Positions 14,501 to 27,300 of a stretch of DNA of 64,000 nt are shown piece by piece (position 1 is the stretch's first letter; every line of letters starts with the position of its first letter). A program made the position numbers and the translations under genes. The stretch comes from Endomychus coccineus. Taxonomy: Eukaryota > Arthropoda > Insecta > Coleoptera > Endomychidae. The stretch is taken from assembly GCA_958510875.1 (NCBI GenBank), contig CAUEHT010000005.1, positions 582,940 to 646,939 of the forward strand. Direction: 5' to 3'. The notes below the pieces were generated by a model, which did no database searches, was not told where the DNA came from, and saw nothing but the letters and a program-made list of their open reading frames with translations.

Positions 14501-16800
14501 TGATACACAAAATCTGAAATGTGGTAGGTAGACCTTCTCTGCTCGTTTTGAATATACAGTGAAGAGGAAATTTCCAGAAAGTTATATTAACTCTAGTTTG
14601 GAGATTATTCTGAATACTGGGGTAGTTATCAGGGTAAATATTGATACACAGAATCTGAAATGTGGTAGGTAGACTTTCTCAGCTCGTTTTGAATATACAG
14701 TGAGGAGGAAATTTCTAGAAACGATATATTAAATCTGTTTTGGAGATTATTTTGGATACGGGGGTAGTTATCGGGGTAAATAGTGATACACAAAATCTGA
14801 AATGAGGTAGGTAGACCTTCTCAGCTCGTTTTGAATATACGTTGGAAAGGAAATTTCCAGAAAGTTATATTAACTCTATTTTGGAGATTATTTTGAATAC
14901 GGGGGTAGTTATCAGGGTAAATATTGATACAAAAAATCTGAAATGTGGTAGGTAGATTTTCTCAGCTCCTTTTGAATATTCGGTGAGAAGGAAATTTCTA
15001 GAAACGATATTTTAACTCAGTTTTGGAGATTATTTTGAATACGGGGGTAGTTATCAGGGTAAATATTGATACACAGAATCTGAAATGAGATAGGTAGGCC
15101 TTCTCAGCTCGTTTTGAATATACAGTGAGAAGGAAATTTCCAGAAACGATATATTAACTCTGTTTTGGAGATTATTTTGAGTACGGGGGTAGTTATCAGG
15201 GTAAATATTGATACACAGAATCTGGAATGTGGTAGGTAGGCTTTCTCAGCTTGTCTTGAATATACAGTGGGTAGGAAATTCCCAGAAACGAAATATTACC
15301 TCTGTCTTTGTGATTATTTTGAATACGGGGGTAGTTTTCAGGGTAAATATTGATACACAAAATCTGAAATGAGATAGGTAGGCCTTCTCAGCTCGTTTTG
15401 AATATATAGTGAGAAGGAAATTTCCAGAAACGTTATGTTAACTCTGTTTTGGAGATTATTTTGAATACGGAGGTAGTTATCAGGGTAAATAGTGATACAC
15501 AAAATCTGTAATGAGGTAGGTAGACCTTCTCAGCTCGTTTTGAATATACATTGAAAAGGAAATTTCCAGAAAGTTATATTAACTCTATTTTGGAGATTAT
15601 TTTGAATGTAGTTATCAGGGTAAATATTGATACAAAAAATCTGAAATGCGGTAGGTAGATTTTCTCAGCTCGTTTTGAAAATACAGTGAGAAGGAAAGTT
15701 CTAGAAACGATATTTTAACTCTGTTTTGGAGATTATTTTGAATACGGGGGTAGTTAGCAGGGTAAATAGTGATACACAAAATCTGAAATGTGGTAGGTAG
15801 ACCTTCTCTGCTCGTTTTGAATATACAGTGAAGAGGAAATTTCCAGAAAGTTATATTAACTCTAGTTTGGAGATTATTCTGAATACGGGGGTAGTTATCA
15901 GGGTAAATATTGATACACAAAATCTAAAATGTGGTAGGTAGACTTTCTCAGCTCGTTTTTAATATACAGTGAAAAGGAAATCTCCAGTAACGTTATATTA
16001 ACTCTGTTTTGGAGATTATTTTGAATACTGGGGTAGTTATCAGGGTAAATATTGATACACAAAATCTGAAATGTGGTAGGTAGACTTTCTCAGCTCGTTT
16101 TGAATATACAGTGAAAAGGAAATTTCTAGAAACGATATATTAAATCTGTTTTGGAGATTATTTTGGATACGGGGGTAGTTTTCAGGGTAAATATTGATAC
16201 ACAAAATCTGAAATGTGATAGGTAGACTTTCTCAGCTCGGTTTTAATATACAGTGAAAAGGAAATTTCCATAAACGTTATATTAACTCTGTTTTGGAGAT
16301 TATTTTGAATACGGGGGTAGTTATCAGGGTAAATATTGATACACAAAATCTGAAATGAGATAGGTAGGCATTCTCAGCTCGTTTTGAATATACAGTGAGA
16401 AGGAAATTTCCAGAAACGTTATGTTAACTCTGTTTTGGAGATTATTTTGAATACGGGGGTAGTTATCAGGGTAAATATTGATACACAAAATCTGAAATGT
16501 GGTAGGTAGATTTTCTCAGCTCGTTCTGAATATACAGTGGGAAGGAAATTTCTAGAAACGATATTTTAACTCTGTTTTAGAGATTATTTTGGATACGGGA
16601 GTAGTTATCAGGGTAAATAGTGATACACAAAATCTGAAATGAGGTAGGTAGACTTTCTCAGCTCGTTTTGAATATACATTGAAAAGGAAATTTCCAGAAA
16701 GTTATATTAACTCTATTTTGGAGATTATTTTGAATACGGGGGTAGTTATCAGGGTAAATATTGATACAAAAAATCTGAAATGTGGTAGGTAGATTTTCTC
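11511..16800 (+). repeat. Higher-order repeat B, 22-mer of 3106 bp with nested 13- and 9-mer copies
   Basis: B1 runs about 11511-14616 and B2 from 14617 to about 16800. The rare variant CTCCTTTTGAATATTCGG occurs at 11862, 13698 and 14967. A 6-bp deletion giving TTTTGAATGTAGTTATC occurs with T of the TG at 12501, 14338 and 15607. Offsets are about 1837 bp (13 monomers) and 1269 bp (9 monomers), together 3106. The B1/B2 boundary is a hybrid monomer near 14590-14640. Confidence 0.8.
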
Positions 16801-19800
16801 AGCTCGTTTTGAATATACAGTGAGGAGGAAATTTCTAGAAACGATATTTTAACTCAGTTTTGGAGATTATTTTGAATACGGGGGTAGTTATCAGGGTAAA
16901 TATTGATACACAAAATCTGAAATGAGATAGGTAGGCCTTCTCAGCTCGTTTTGAATATACAGTGAGAAGGAAATTTCCAGAAACGATATATTAACTCTGT
17001 TTTGGAGATTATTTTGAGTACGGGGGTAGTTATCAGGGTAAATATTGATACACAGAATGTGGAATGTGGTAGGTAGGCTTTCTCAGCTTGTCTTGAATAT
17101 ACAGTGGGAAGGAAATTCCCAGAAACGAAATATTACCTCTGTCTTTGTGATTATTTTGAATACGGGGGTAGTTTTCAGGGTAAATATTGATACACAAAAT
17201 CTGAAATGAGATAGGTAGGCATTCTCAGCTCGTTTTGAATATACAGTGACAAGGAAATTTCCAGAAACGTTATGTTAACTCTGTTTTGGAGATTATTTTG
17301 AATACGGGGGTAGTTATCAGGGTAAATATTGATACACAAAATCTGAAATGTGGTAGGTAGATTTTCTCAGCTCGTTCTGAATATACAGTGGGAAGGAAAT
17401 TTCTAGAAACGATATTTTAACTCTGTTTTGGAGATTATTTTGGATACGGGAGTAGTTATCAGGGTAAATAGTGATACACAAAATCTGAAATGAGGTAGGT
17501 AGGCTTTCTCAGCTCGTTTTCAGTATACTGTAAAAAAGAAATTTCTAGAAACCATATATTAACTCTGTTTCGGAGATTATTTTGAATACGGGGTAGTTAT
17601 CAGGGTAAATAGTGATACACAAAATCTGAAATGTGGTAGGTAGACTTTCTCAGCTCGTTTTTAATATACAGTGAAAAGGAAATTTCCAGAAAGTTACATT
17701 AACTCTAGTTTGGAGATTATTCTGAATACGGGACTAGTTATCAGGGTAAATATTGATACACAAAATCTGAAATGTGGTAGGTAGACTTTCTCAGCTCGTT
17801 TTGAATATACAGTGAAAAGGAAATTTCTAGAAACGATATATTAAATCTGTTTTGGACATTATTTTGGATACGGGAGTAGTTATCGGGGTAAATAGTGATA
17901 CACAAAATCTGAAATGAGGTAGGTAGACCTTCTCAGCTCGTTTTGAATATTCAGTGAGAAGGAAATTTCTAGAAACCATATATTAACTCTTTTTTGGAGA
18001 ATATTTTGAATACGGGGTAGTTAGCAGGGTAAATAGTGATACACAAAATCTGAAATGTGGTACGTAGACCTTATCTGCTCGTTTTGAATATACAGTGAAA
18101 AGGAAATTTCCAGAAAGTTATATTAACTCTAGTTTGGAGATTATTTTGGATACGGGAGTAGTTATCAGGGTAAATATTGATACACAAAATCTGAAATGTG
18201 GTAGGTAGGCCTTCTCAGCTCGTTTTGAATATTCAGTGAGAAGGAAATTTCTAGAAACCATATATTAACTCTTTTTTGGAGAATATTTTGAATACGGGGT
18301 AGTTAGCAGGGTAAATAGTGATACACAAAATCTGAAATGTGGTACGTAGACCTTATCTGCTCGTTTTGAATATACAGTGAAAAGGAAATTTCCAGAAAGT
18401 TATATTAACTCTAGTTTGGAGATTATTTTGGATACGGGAGTAGTTATCAGGATAAATATTGATACACAAAATCTGAAATGTGGTAGGTAGATTTTCTCAG
18501 CTCGTTTTGAATATACAGTGAGGAGGAAATTTCTAGAAACGATATTTTAACTCTGTTTAGGAGATTATTTTGAATACGGGGGTAGTTATCAGGGTAAAGA
18601 TTGATACACAAAATCTGAAATGTGGTAGGTAGATCTTCTCACCTCGTTTCGAATATACAGTGAGAAGGAAATTTCTAGAAACGATATTTTAACTCTGTTT
18701 TGGAGATTATTTTGAATACGGGGGTAGTTATCAGGGTAAATATTGATACACAAAATCTGAAATGAGGTAGGTAGGCTTTCTCAGCTCGTTTTCAATATAC
18801 AATGAAAAGGAAATTTCTAGAAATCATATATTAACTCTGTTTTGGAGATTATTTTGAATACGGGGTAGTTAGCAGGGTAAATAGTGATACACAAAATCTA
18901 AAATGTGGTAGGTAGACCTTCTTTGCTCGTTTTGAATATACAGTGAAAAGGAAATTTCCAGAAAGTTATATTAACTCTAGTTTGGAGATTATTCTGAATA
19001 CGGAGGTAGTTATCAGGGTAAATATTGATACACAAAATCTAAAATGTGGTAGGTAGACTTTCTCAGCTCGTTTTTAATATACAGTGAAAAGGAAATTTCC
19101 AGAAACGTTATATTAACTCTGTTTTGGAGAATTTTGAATACTGGGGTAGTTATCAGGGTGAATATTGATACACAAAATCTGAAATGTGGTAGGTAGACTT
19201 TCTCAGCTCGTTTTGAATATACAGTGAAAAGGAAATTTCTAGAAACGATATATTACATCTGTTTTGGAGATTATTTTGGATACGGGAGTAGTTATCGGGG
19301 TGAATAGTGATACACAAAATCTGAAATGAGGTAGGTAGACCTTCTCAGCTCGTTTTGAATATACAGTGAAAAGGAAATCTCCAGAAAGTTATATTAACTC
19401 TATTTTGGAGATTATTTTAAATACGGGGGTAGTTATCAGGGTAAATATTGATACACAAAATCTGAAATGTTGTAGGTAGACTTTCTCAGCTCGTTTGGAA
19501 TATACAGTGAGGAGGAAATTTCTAGAAACGATATTTTAACTCAGTTTTGGAGATTATTTTGAATACGGGGGTAGTTATCAGGGTAAATATTGATACACAA
19601 AATCTGAAATGTTGTAGGTAGACTTTCTCAGCTCGTTTTTAATATACATTGAAAAGGAAATTTCCAGAAAGTTATATTAACTCTATTTTGGAGATTATTT
19701 TAAATACGGGGGTAGTTATCAGGGTAAATATTGATACACAAAATCTGAAATGTTGTAGGTAGACTTTCTCAGCTCGTTTGGAATATACAGTGAGGAGGAA

Positions 19801-22800
19801 ATTTCTAGAAACGATATATTAACTCTGTTTTGGAGATTATTTTGAATACGGGAGTAGTTATCGGGGTAAATAGTGATACACAAAATCTGAAATGAGGTAG
19901 GTAGACTTTCTCAGCTCGTTTTGAATATACATTGAAAAGGAAATTTCCAGAAAGTTATATTAACTCTATTGTGGAGATTATTTTGAATACGGGGGTAGTT
20001 ATCAGGGTAAATATTGATACAAAAAATCTGAAATGTGGTAGGTAGATTTTCTCAGCTCGTTTGGAATATACAGTGAGGAGGAAATTTCTAGAAACGATAT
20101 TTTAACTCAGTTTTGGAGATTATTTTGAATACGGGGGTAGTTATCAGGGTAAATATTGATACACAAAATCTGAAATGTTGTAGGTAGACTTTCTCAGCTC
20201 GTTTTTAATATACAGTGAAAAGGGAATTTCCAGAAACGTTATATTAACTCTGTTTTGGAGATTATTTTGAATACGGGGGTAGTTGTCAGGGTAAATATTG
20301 ATACACAAAATCTGAAATGTGGTAGGTAGACTTTCTCAGCTCGTTTTGAATATACAGTGGAAATGAAATTTCTAGAAACGATATATTAACTCTGTTTTGG
20401 AGATTATTTTGGATACGGGAGTAGTTATCGGGGTAAATAGTGATACACAAAATCTGAAATGAGGTAGGTAGACTTTCTCAGCTCGTTTTGAATATACATT
20501 GAAAAGGAAATTTCCAGAAAGTTATATTAACTCTATTGTGGAGATTATTTTGAATACGGGGGTAGTTATCAGGGTAAATATTGATACAAAAAATCTGAAA
20601 TGTGGTAGGTAGATTTTCTCAGCTCGTTTGGAATATACAGTGAGGAGGAAATTTCTAGAAACGATATTTTAACTCAGTTTTGGAGATTATTTTGAATACG
20701 GGGGTAGTTATCAGGGTAAATATTGATACACAAAATCTGAAATGAGATAGGTAGGCCTTCTCAGCTCGTTTTGAATATACAGTGAGAAGGAAATTTCCAG
20801 AAACGATATATTAACTCTGTTTTGGAGATTATTTTGAATACGGGGGTAGTTATCAGGGTAAATATTGATACACAGAATCTGGAATGTGGTAGGTAGGCTT
20901 TCTCAGCTTGTCTTGAATATACAGTGGGAAGGAAATTATCAGAAACGAAATATTACCTCTGTCTTTGTGATTATTTTGAATACGGGGGTAGTTTTCAGGG
21001 TAAATATTGATACACAAAATCTGAAATGTGATAGGTAGACTTTCTCAGCTCGGTTTTAATATACAGTGAAAAGGAAATTTCCATAAACGTTATATTAACT
21101 CTGTTTTGGAGATTATTTTGAATACGGGGGTAGTTATCAGGGTAAATATTGATACACAAAATCTGAAATGAGATAGGTAGGCATTCTCAGCTCGTTTTGA
21201 ATATACAGTGAGAAGGAAATTTCCAGAAACGTTATGTTAACTCTGTTTTGGAGATTATTTTGAATACGGGGGTAGTTATCAGGGTAAATATTGATACACA
21301 AAATCTGAAATGTGGTAGGTAGATTTTCTCAGCTCGTTCTGAATATACAGTGGGAAGGAAATTTCTAGAAACGATATTTTAACTCTGTTTTGGAGATTAT
21401 TTTGGATACGGGAGTAGTTATCAGGGTAAATAGTGATACACAAAATCTGAAATGTGGTAGGTAGACTTTCTCAGCTCGTTTTTAATATACAGTGAAAAGG
21501 AAATTTCCAGAAATTTACATTAACTCTAGTTTGGAGATTATTCTGAATACGGGGGTAGTTATCAGGGTAAATATTGATACACAAAATCTGAAATGTGGTA
21601 GGTAGACTTTCTCAGCTCGTTTTGAATATACAGTGAAAAGGAAATTTCTAGAAACGATATATTAAATCTGTTTTGGACATTATTTTGGATACGGGAGTAG
21701 TTATCGGGGTAAATAGTGATACACAAAATCTGAAATGAGGTAGGTAGACCTTCTCAGATCGTTTTTAATATACGTTGAAAAAGAAATTTCCAGAAAGTTA
21801 TATTAACTCTATTTTGGAGATTATTTTGAATACGGGGGTAGTTATCAGGGTAAATATTGATACACAGAATCTGAAATGTGGTAGGTAGAATTTCTCAGCT
21901 TGTTTTGAATATACAGTGAGAAGGAAATTTCTAGAAACGATATTTTAACTCTGTTTTGGAGATTATTTTGAATACGGGGGTAGTTAGCAGGGTAAATATT
22001 GATACACAAAATCTGAAATGTGGTAGGTAGATTTTCTCAGTTCGTTTTGAATATACAGTGAGAAGGAAATTTCTAGAAACGATATATTAAATCTGTTTTG
22101 GAGATTATTTTGAATACGGGGGTAGTTATCAGGGTAAATATTGATACACAAAATCTGAAATGTGGTAGGTAGGCTTTCTCAGCTCGTTTTCAATATACTG
22201 TAAAAAAGAAATTTCTAGAAACCATATATTAACTCTGTTTTGGAGATTATTTTGAATACGGGGTAGTTATCAGGGTAAATAGTGATACACAAAATCTGAA
22301 ATGTAGTAGGTAGACTTTCTCAGCTCGTTTTTAATATACAGTGAAAAGGAAAATTTCCAGAAAGTTACATTAACTCTAGTTTGGAGATTATTCTGAATAC
22401 GGGGGTAGTTATCAGGGTAAATATTGATACACAAAATCTGAAATGTGGTAGGTAGACTTTCTCAGCTCGTTTTGAATATACAGTGGAAAGGAAATTTCTA
22501 GAAACGATATATTAAATCTGTTTTGGACATTATTTTGGATACGGGAGTAGTTATCGGGGTAAATAGTGATACACAAAATCTGAAATGAGGTAGGTAGACC
22601 TTCTCAGATCGTTTTTAATATACGTTGAAAAAGAAATTTCCAGAAAGTTATATTAACTCTATTTTGGAGATTATTTTGAATACGGGGGTAGTTATCAGGG
22701 TAAATATTGATACACAGAATCTGAAATGTGGTAGGTAGAATTTCTCAGCTTGTTTTGAATATACAGTGAGAAGGAAATTTCTAGAAACGATATTTTAACT

Positions 22801-24309
22801 CTGTTTTGGAGATTATTTTGAATACGGGGGTAGTTAGCAGGGTAAATATTGATACACAAAATCTGAAATGTGGTAGGTAGATTTTCTCAGTTCGTTTTGA
22901 ATATACAGTGAGAAGGAAATTTCTAGAAACGATATATTAAATCTGTTTTGGAGATTATTTTGAATACGGGGGTAGTTATCAGGGTAAATATTGATACACA
23001 AAATCTGAAATGTGGTAGGTAGGCCTTCTCAGCTCGTTTTGAATATTCAGTGAGAAGGAAATTTCTAGAAACCATATATTAACTCTGTTTTGGAGAATAT
23101 TTTGAATACGGGGTAGTTAGCAGGGTAAATAGTGATACACAAAATCTGAAATGTGGTACGTAGACCTTATCTGCTCGTTTTGAATATACAGTGAAAAGGA
23201 AATTTCCAGAAAGTTATATTAACTCTAGTTTGGAGATTATTTTGGATACGGGAGTAGTTATCAGGATAAATATTGATACACAAAATCTGAAATGTGGTAG
23301 GTAGATTTTCTCAGCTCGTTTTGAATATACAGTGAGGAGGAAATTCCTAGAAACGATATTTTAACTCTGTTTAGGAGATTATTTTGAATACGGGGGTAGT
23401 TATCAGGGTAAAGATTGATACACAAAATCTGAAATGTGGTAGGTAGATTTTCTCACCTCGTTTCGAATATACAGTGAGAAGGAAATTTCTAGAAACGATA
23501 TTTTAACTCTGTTTTGGAGATTATTTTGAATACGGGGGTAGTTATCAGGGTAAATATTGATACACAAAATCTGAAATGAGGTAGGTAGGCTTTCTCAGCT
23601 CGTTTTCAATATACAATGAAAAGGAAATTTCTAGAAACCATATATTAACTCTGTTTTGGAGATTATTTTGAATACGGGGTAGTTAGCAGGGTAAATAGTG
23701 ATACACAAAATCTAAAATGTGGTAGGTAGACCTTCTCTGCTCGTTTTGAATATACAGTGAAAAGGAAATTTCCAGAAAGTTATATTAACTCTAGTTTGGA
23801 GATTATTCTGAATACGGGGGTAGTTATCAGGGTAAATATTGATACACAAAATCTAAAATGTGGTAGGTAGACTTTCTCAGCTCGTTTTTAATATACAGTG
23901 AAAAGGAAATTTCCAGAAACGTTATATTAACTCTGTTTTGGAGAATTTTGAATACTGGGGTAGTTATAAGGGTGAATATTGATACACAAAATCTGAAATG
24001 TGGTAGGTAGACTTTCTCAGCTCGTTTTGAATATACAGTGAAAAGGAAATTTCTAGAAAGTTATATTAACTCTATTTTGGAGATTATTTTAAATACGGGG
24101 GTAGTTATCAGGGTAAATATTGATACACAAAATCTGAAATGTTGTAGGTAGACTTTCTCAGCTCGTTTTTAATATACAGTGAAAAGGGAATTTCCAGAAA
24201 CGTTATATTAACTCTAGTTTGGAGATTATTCTGAATACGGGGGTAGTTATCAGGGTAAATATTGATACACAAAATCTAAAATGTGGTAGGTAGACTTTCT
24301 CAGCTCGTT
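16801..24309 (+). repeat. Mosaic satellite segment with 2-mer, 6-mer and 34-mer duplications
   Basis: No single HOR dominates. A 2-monomer duplication (282 bp) places TTTTGAATATTCAGTGAG at 17941 and 18223. A 6-monomer duplication (840 bp) places TTCTCAGATCGTTTTTAAT at 21761 and 22601. CACCTCGTTTCGAATATAC recurs at about 18640 and 23454, an offset of 4814 bp or 34 monomers. The same CACCTCG block recurs in HOR E near 41434, linking this segment to the right half. Near 24190-24240 a hybrid monomer joins GAAACGTTATATTAACTCT to AGTTTGGAGATTATTCTG. Confidence 0.7.
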
Positions 24310-27300
24310 TTTAATATACAGTGAAAAGGAAATTTCCAGAAACGTTATATTAACTCTGTTTTGGAGAATTTTGAATACTGGGGTAGTTATAAGGGTGAAT
24401 ATTGATACACAAAATCTGAAATGTGGTAGGTAGACCTTCTCAGCTCGTTTTGAATATACAGTGAAAAGGAAATTTCCAGAAAGTTATATTAACTCTATTT
24501 TGGAGATTATTTTAAATACGGGGGTAGTTATCAGGGTAAATATTGATACACAAAATCTGAAATGTTGTAGGTAGACTTTCTCAGCTCGTTTTTAATATAC
24601 AGTGAAAAGGGAATTTCCAGAAACGTTATATTAACTCTGTTTTGGAGATTATTTTGAATACGGGGGTAGTTGTCAGGGTAAATATTGATACACAAAATCT
24701 GAAATGTGGTAGGTAGACTTTCTCAGCTCGTTTTGAATATACAGTGGAGATGAAATTTCTAGAAACGATATATCAACTCTGTTTTGGAGATTATTTTGGA
24801 TACGGGAGTAGTTATCGGGGTGAATAGTGATACACAAAATCTGAAATGAGGTAGGTAGACCTTCTCAGCTCGTTTTGAATATACAGTGAAAAGGAAATTT
24901 CCAGAAAGTTATATTAACTCCATTTTGGAGATTATTTTGAATACGGGGGTAGTTATCAGGGTGAATATTGATACACAAAATCTGAAATGTTGTAGGTAGA
25001 CTTTCGCAGCTCGTTTTTAATATACAGTGAAAATGAAATTTCCAGAATCGTTATATTAACTCTGTTTTGGAGATTATTTTGAATACGGGGGTAGTTATCA
25101 GGGTAAATATTGATAAACAAAATCTGAAATGAGATAGGTAGGCTTTCTCAGCTCGTTTTGAATAAACAGTGAGAAGGACATTTACAGAAACGTTATATTA
25201 ACTCTGTTTTGGAGATTATTTTGAATACGGGGGTAGTTATCAGGGTAAATATTGATACACAAAATCTGAAATGAGATAGGTAGGCTTTCTTAGCTCGTTT
25301 TGAATAAACAGTGAGAAGGAAATTTCCAGAAACGTTATAATAACTCTGTTTTGAAGATTATTTTGAATACGGGGGTATTTATCAGGGTAAATGTTGATAC
25401 ACAGAATCTGAAATGAGATAGGTAGGCTTTCTCAGCTCGTTTTGAATAAACAGTGAGAAGGAAATTTCCAGAAACGTTATATTTACTCTGTTTTGGAGAT
25501 TATTCTGAATACGGGGGTAGTTAGCAGGGTAAATATTGATACACAAAATCTGAAATGTGGTAGCTAGACTTTCTCAGCTCGTTTTGAATATACAGTGGAA
25601 AGGAAATTTCTAGAAACCATATATTAACTCTGTTTTGGAGATTATTTTGAACACGGGGGTAGTTATCAGGCTAAATATCGATACACAAAATCTGAAATGT
25701 GGTAGGTAGACTTTTTCAGCTCGTTTTGAATATACCGTTTAAAGAAAATTTCCAGAAAGTTATATTAACTCTGTTTTGGAGATTATGTTGTATACGGGGG
25801 TAGTTATCAGGGTAAATATCGACACAACATCTGAAATGTAGTAGGTAGACTTTCTCAGCTCGTTTTTAATATACAGTGAAAAGGAAATTTCCAGAAACGT
25901 TATATTAACTCTGTTTTGGAGATTATTTTGAATACGGGGGTAGTTATCAGGGTAAAGATTGATACACAAAATCTGAAATGTGGTAGGTAGATTTTCTCAG
26001 CTAGTTTTGAATATACAGTGAGAAGGAAATTTCTAGAAACGATATTTTAACTCTGTTTTGGAGATTATTTTGGATACGGGAGTAGTTATCAGGGTAAATA
26101 TTGATACACAAAATCTGAAATGTGGTAGGTAGATTTTCTCAGCTCGTTTTGAATATACAGTGAGAAGGAAATTTCTAGAAACGATATTTTAACTCTGTTT
26201 TGGAGATTATTTTGAATACGGGGGTAGTTATCAGAGTAAAGATTGATACACAAAATCTGAAATGTGGTAGGTAGATTTTCTCAGCTAGTTTTGAATATAC
26301 AGTGAGAAGGAAATTTCTAGAAACGATATTTTAACTCTGTTTTGGAGATTATTTTGAATACGGGGGTAGTTATCAGGGTGAATATTGATACACAAAATCT
26401 GAAATGAGATAGGTAGGCCTTCTCAGCTCGTTTTGAATATACAGTGAAAAGGAAATTTCTAGAAACCATATATTAACTCAGTTTTGGAGAATATTTTGAT
26501 TACGGGGTAGTTAGCAGGGTAAATAGTGATACACAAAATCTGAAATGTAGTAGGTAGACGTTCTCTGCTCGTTTTGAATATACAGTGAAAAGGAAATTTC
26601 CAGAAAGTTATATTAACTCTAGTTTGGAGATTATTTTGGATACGGGAATAGTTATCAGGGTAAATATTGATACACAAAATCTGAAATGTGGTAGGTAGAT
26701 TTTCTCAGCTCGTTTTGAATATACAGTGAGGAGGAAATTTCTAGAAACGATATTTTAACTCTGTTTTGGAGATTATTTTGAATACGGGGGTAGTTATCAG
26801 GGTAAAGATTGATACACAAAATCTGAAATGTGGCAGGTAGATTTTCTCACCTCGTTTTGAATATACAGTGAGAAGGAAATTTCTAGAAACGATATTTTAA
26901 CTCTGTTTTGGAGATTATTTTGAATACGGGGGTAGTTATCAGGGTAAATATTGATACACAAAATCTGAAATGAGGTGGTAGGCTTTCTCAGCTCGTTTTC
27001 AATATACAGTGAAAAGGGAATTTCTAGAAACCATATATTAACTCTGTTTTGAAGATTATTTTGAATACGGGGTAGTTAGCAGGGTAAATAGTGATACACA
27101 AAATCTGAAATGTGGTAGATAGACCTTCTCTGCTCGTTTTTAATATACAGTGAAAAGGAAATTTCCAGAAACGTTATATTAACTCTGTTTTGGAGAATTT
27201 TGAATACTGGGGTAGTTATAAGGGTGAATATTGATACACAAAATCTGAAATGTGGTAGGTAGACCTTCTCAGCTCGTTTTGAATATACAGTGAAAAGGAA

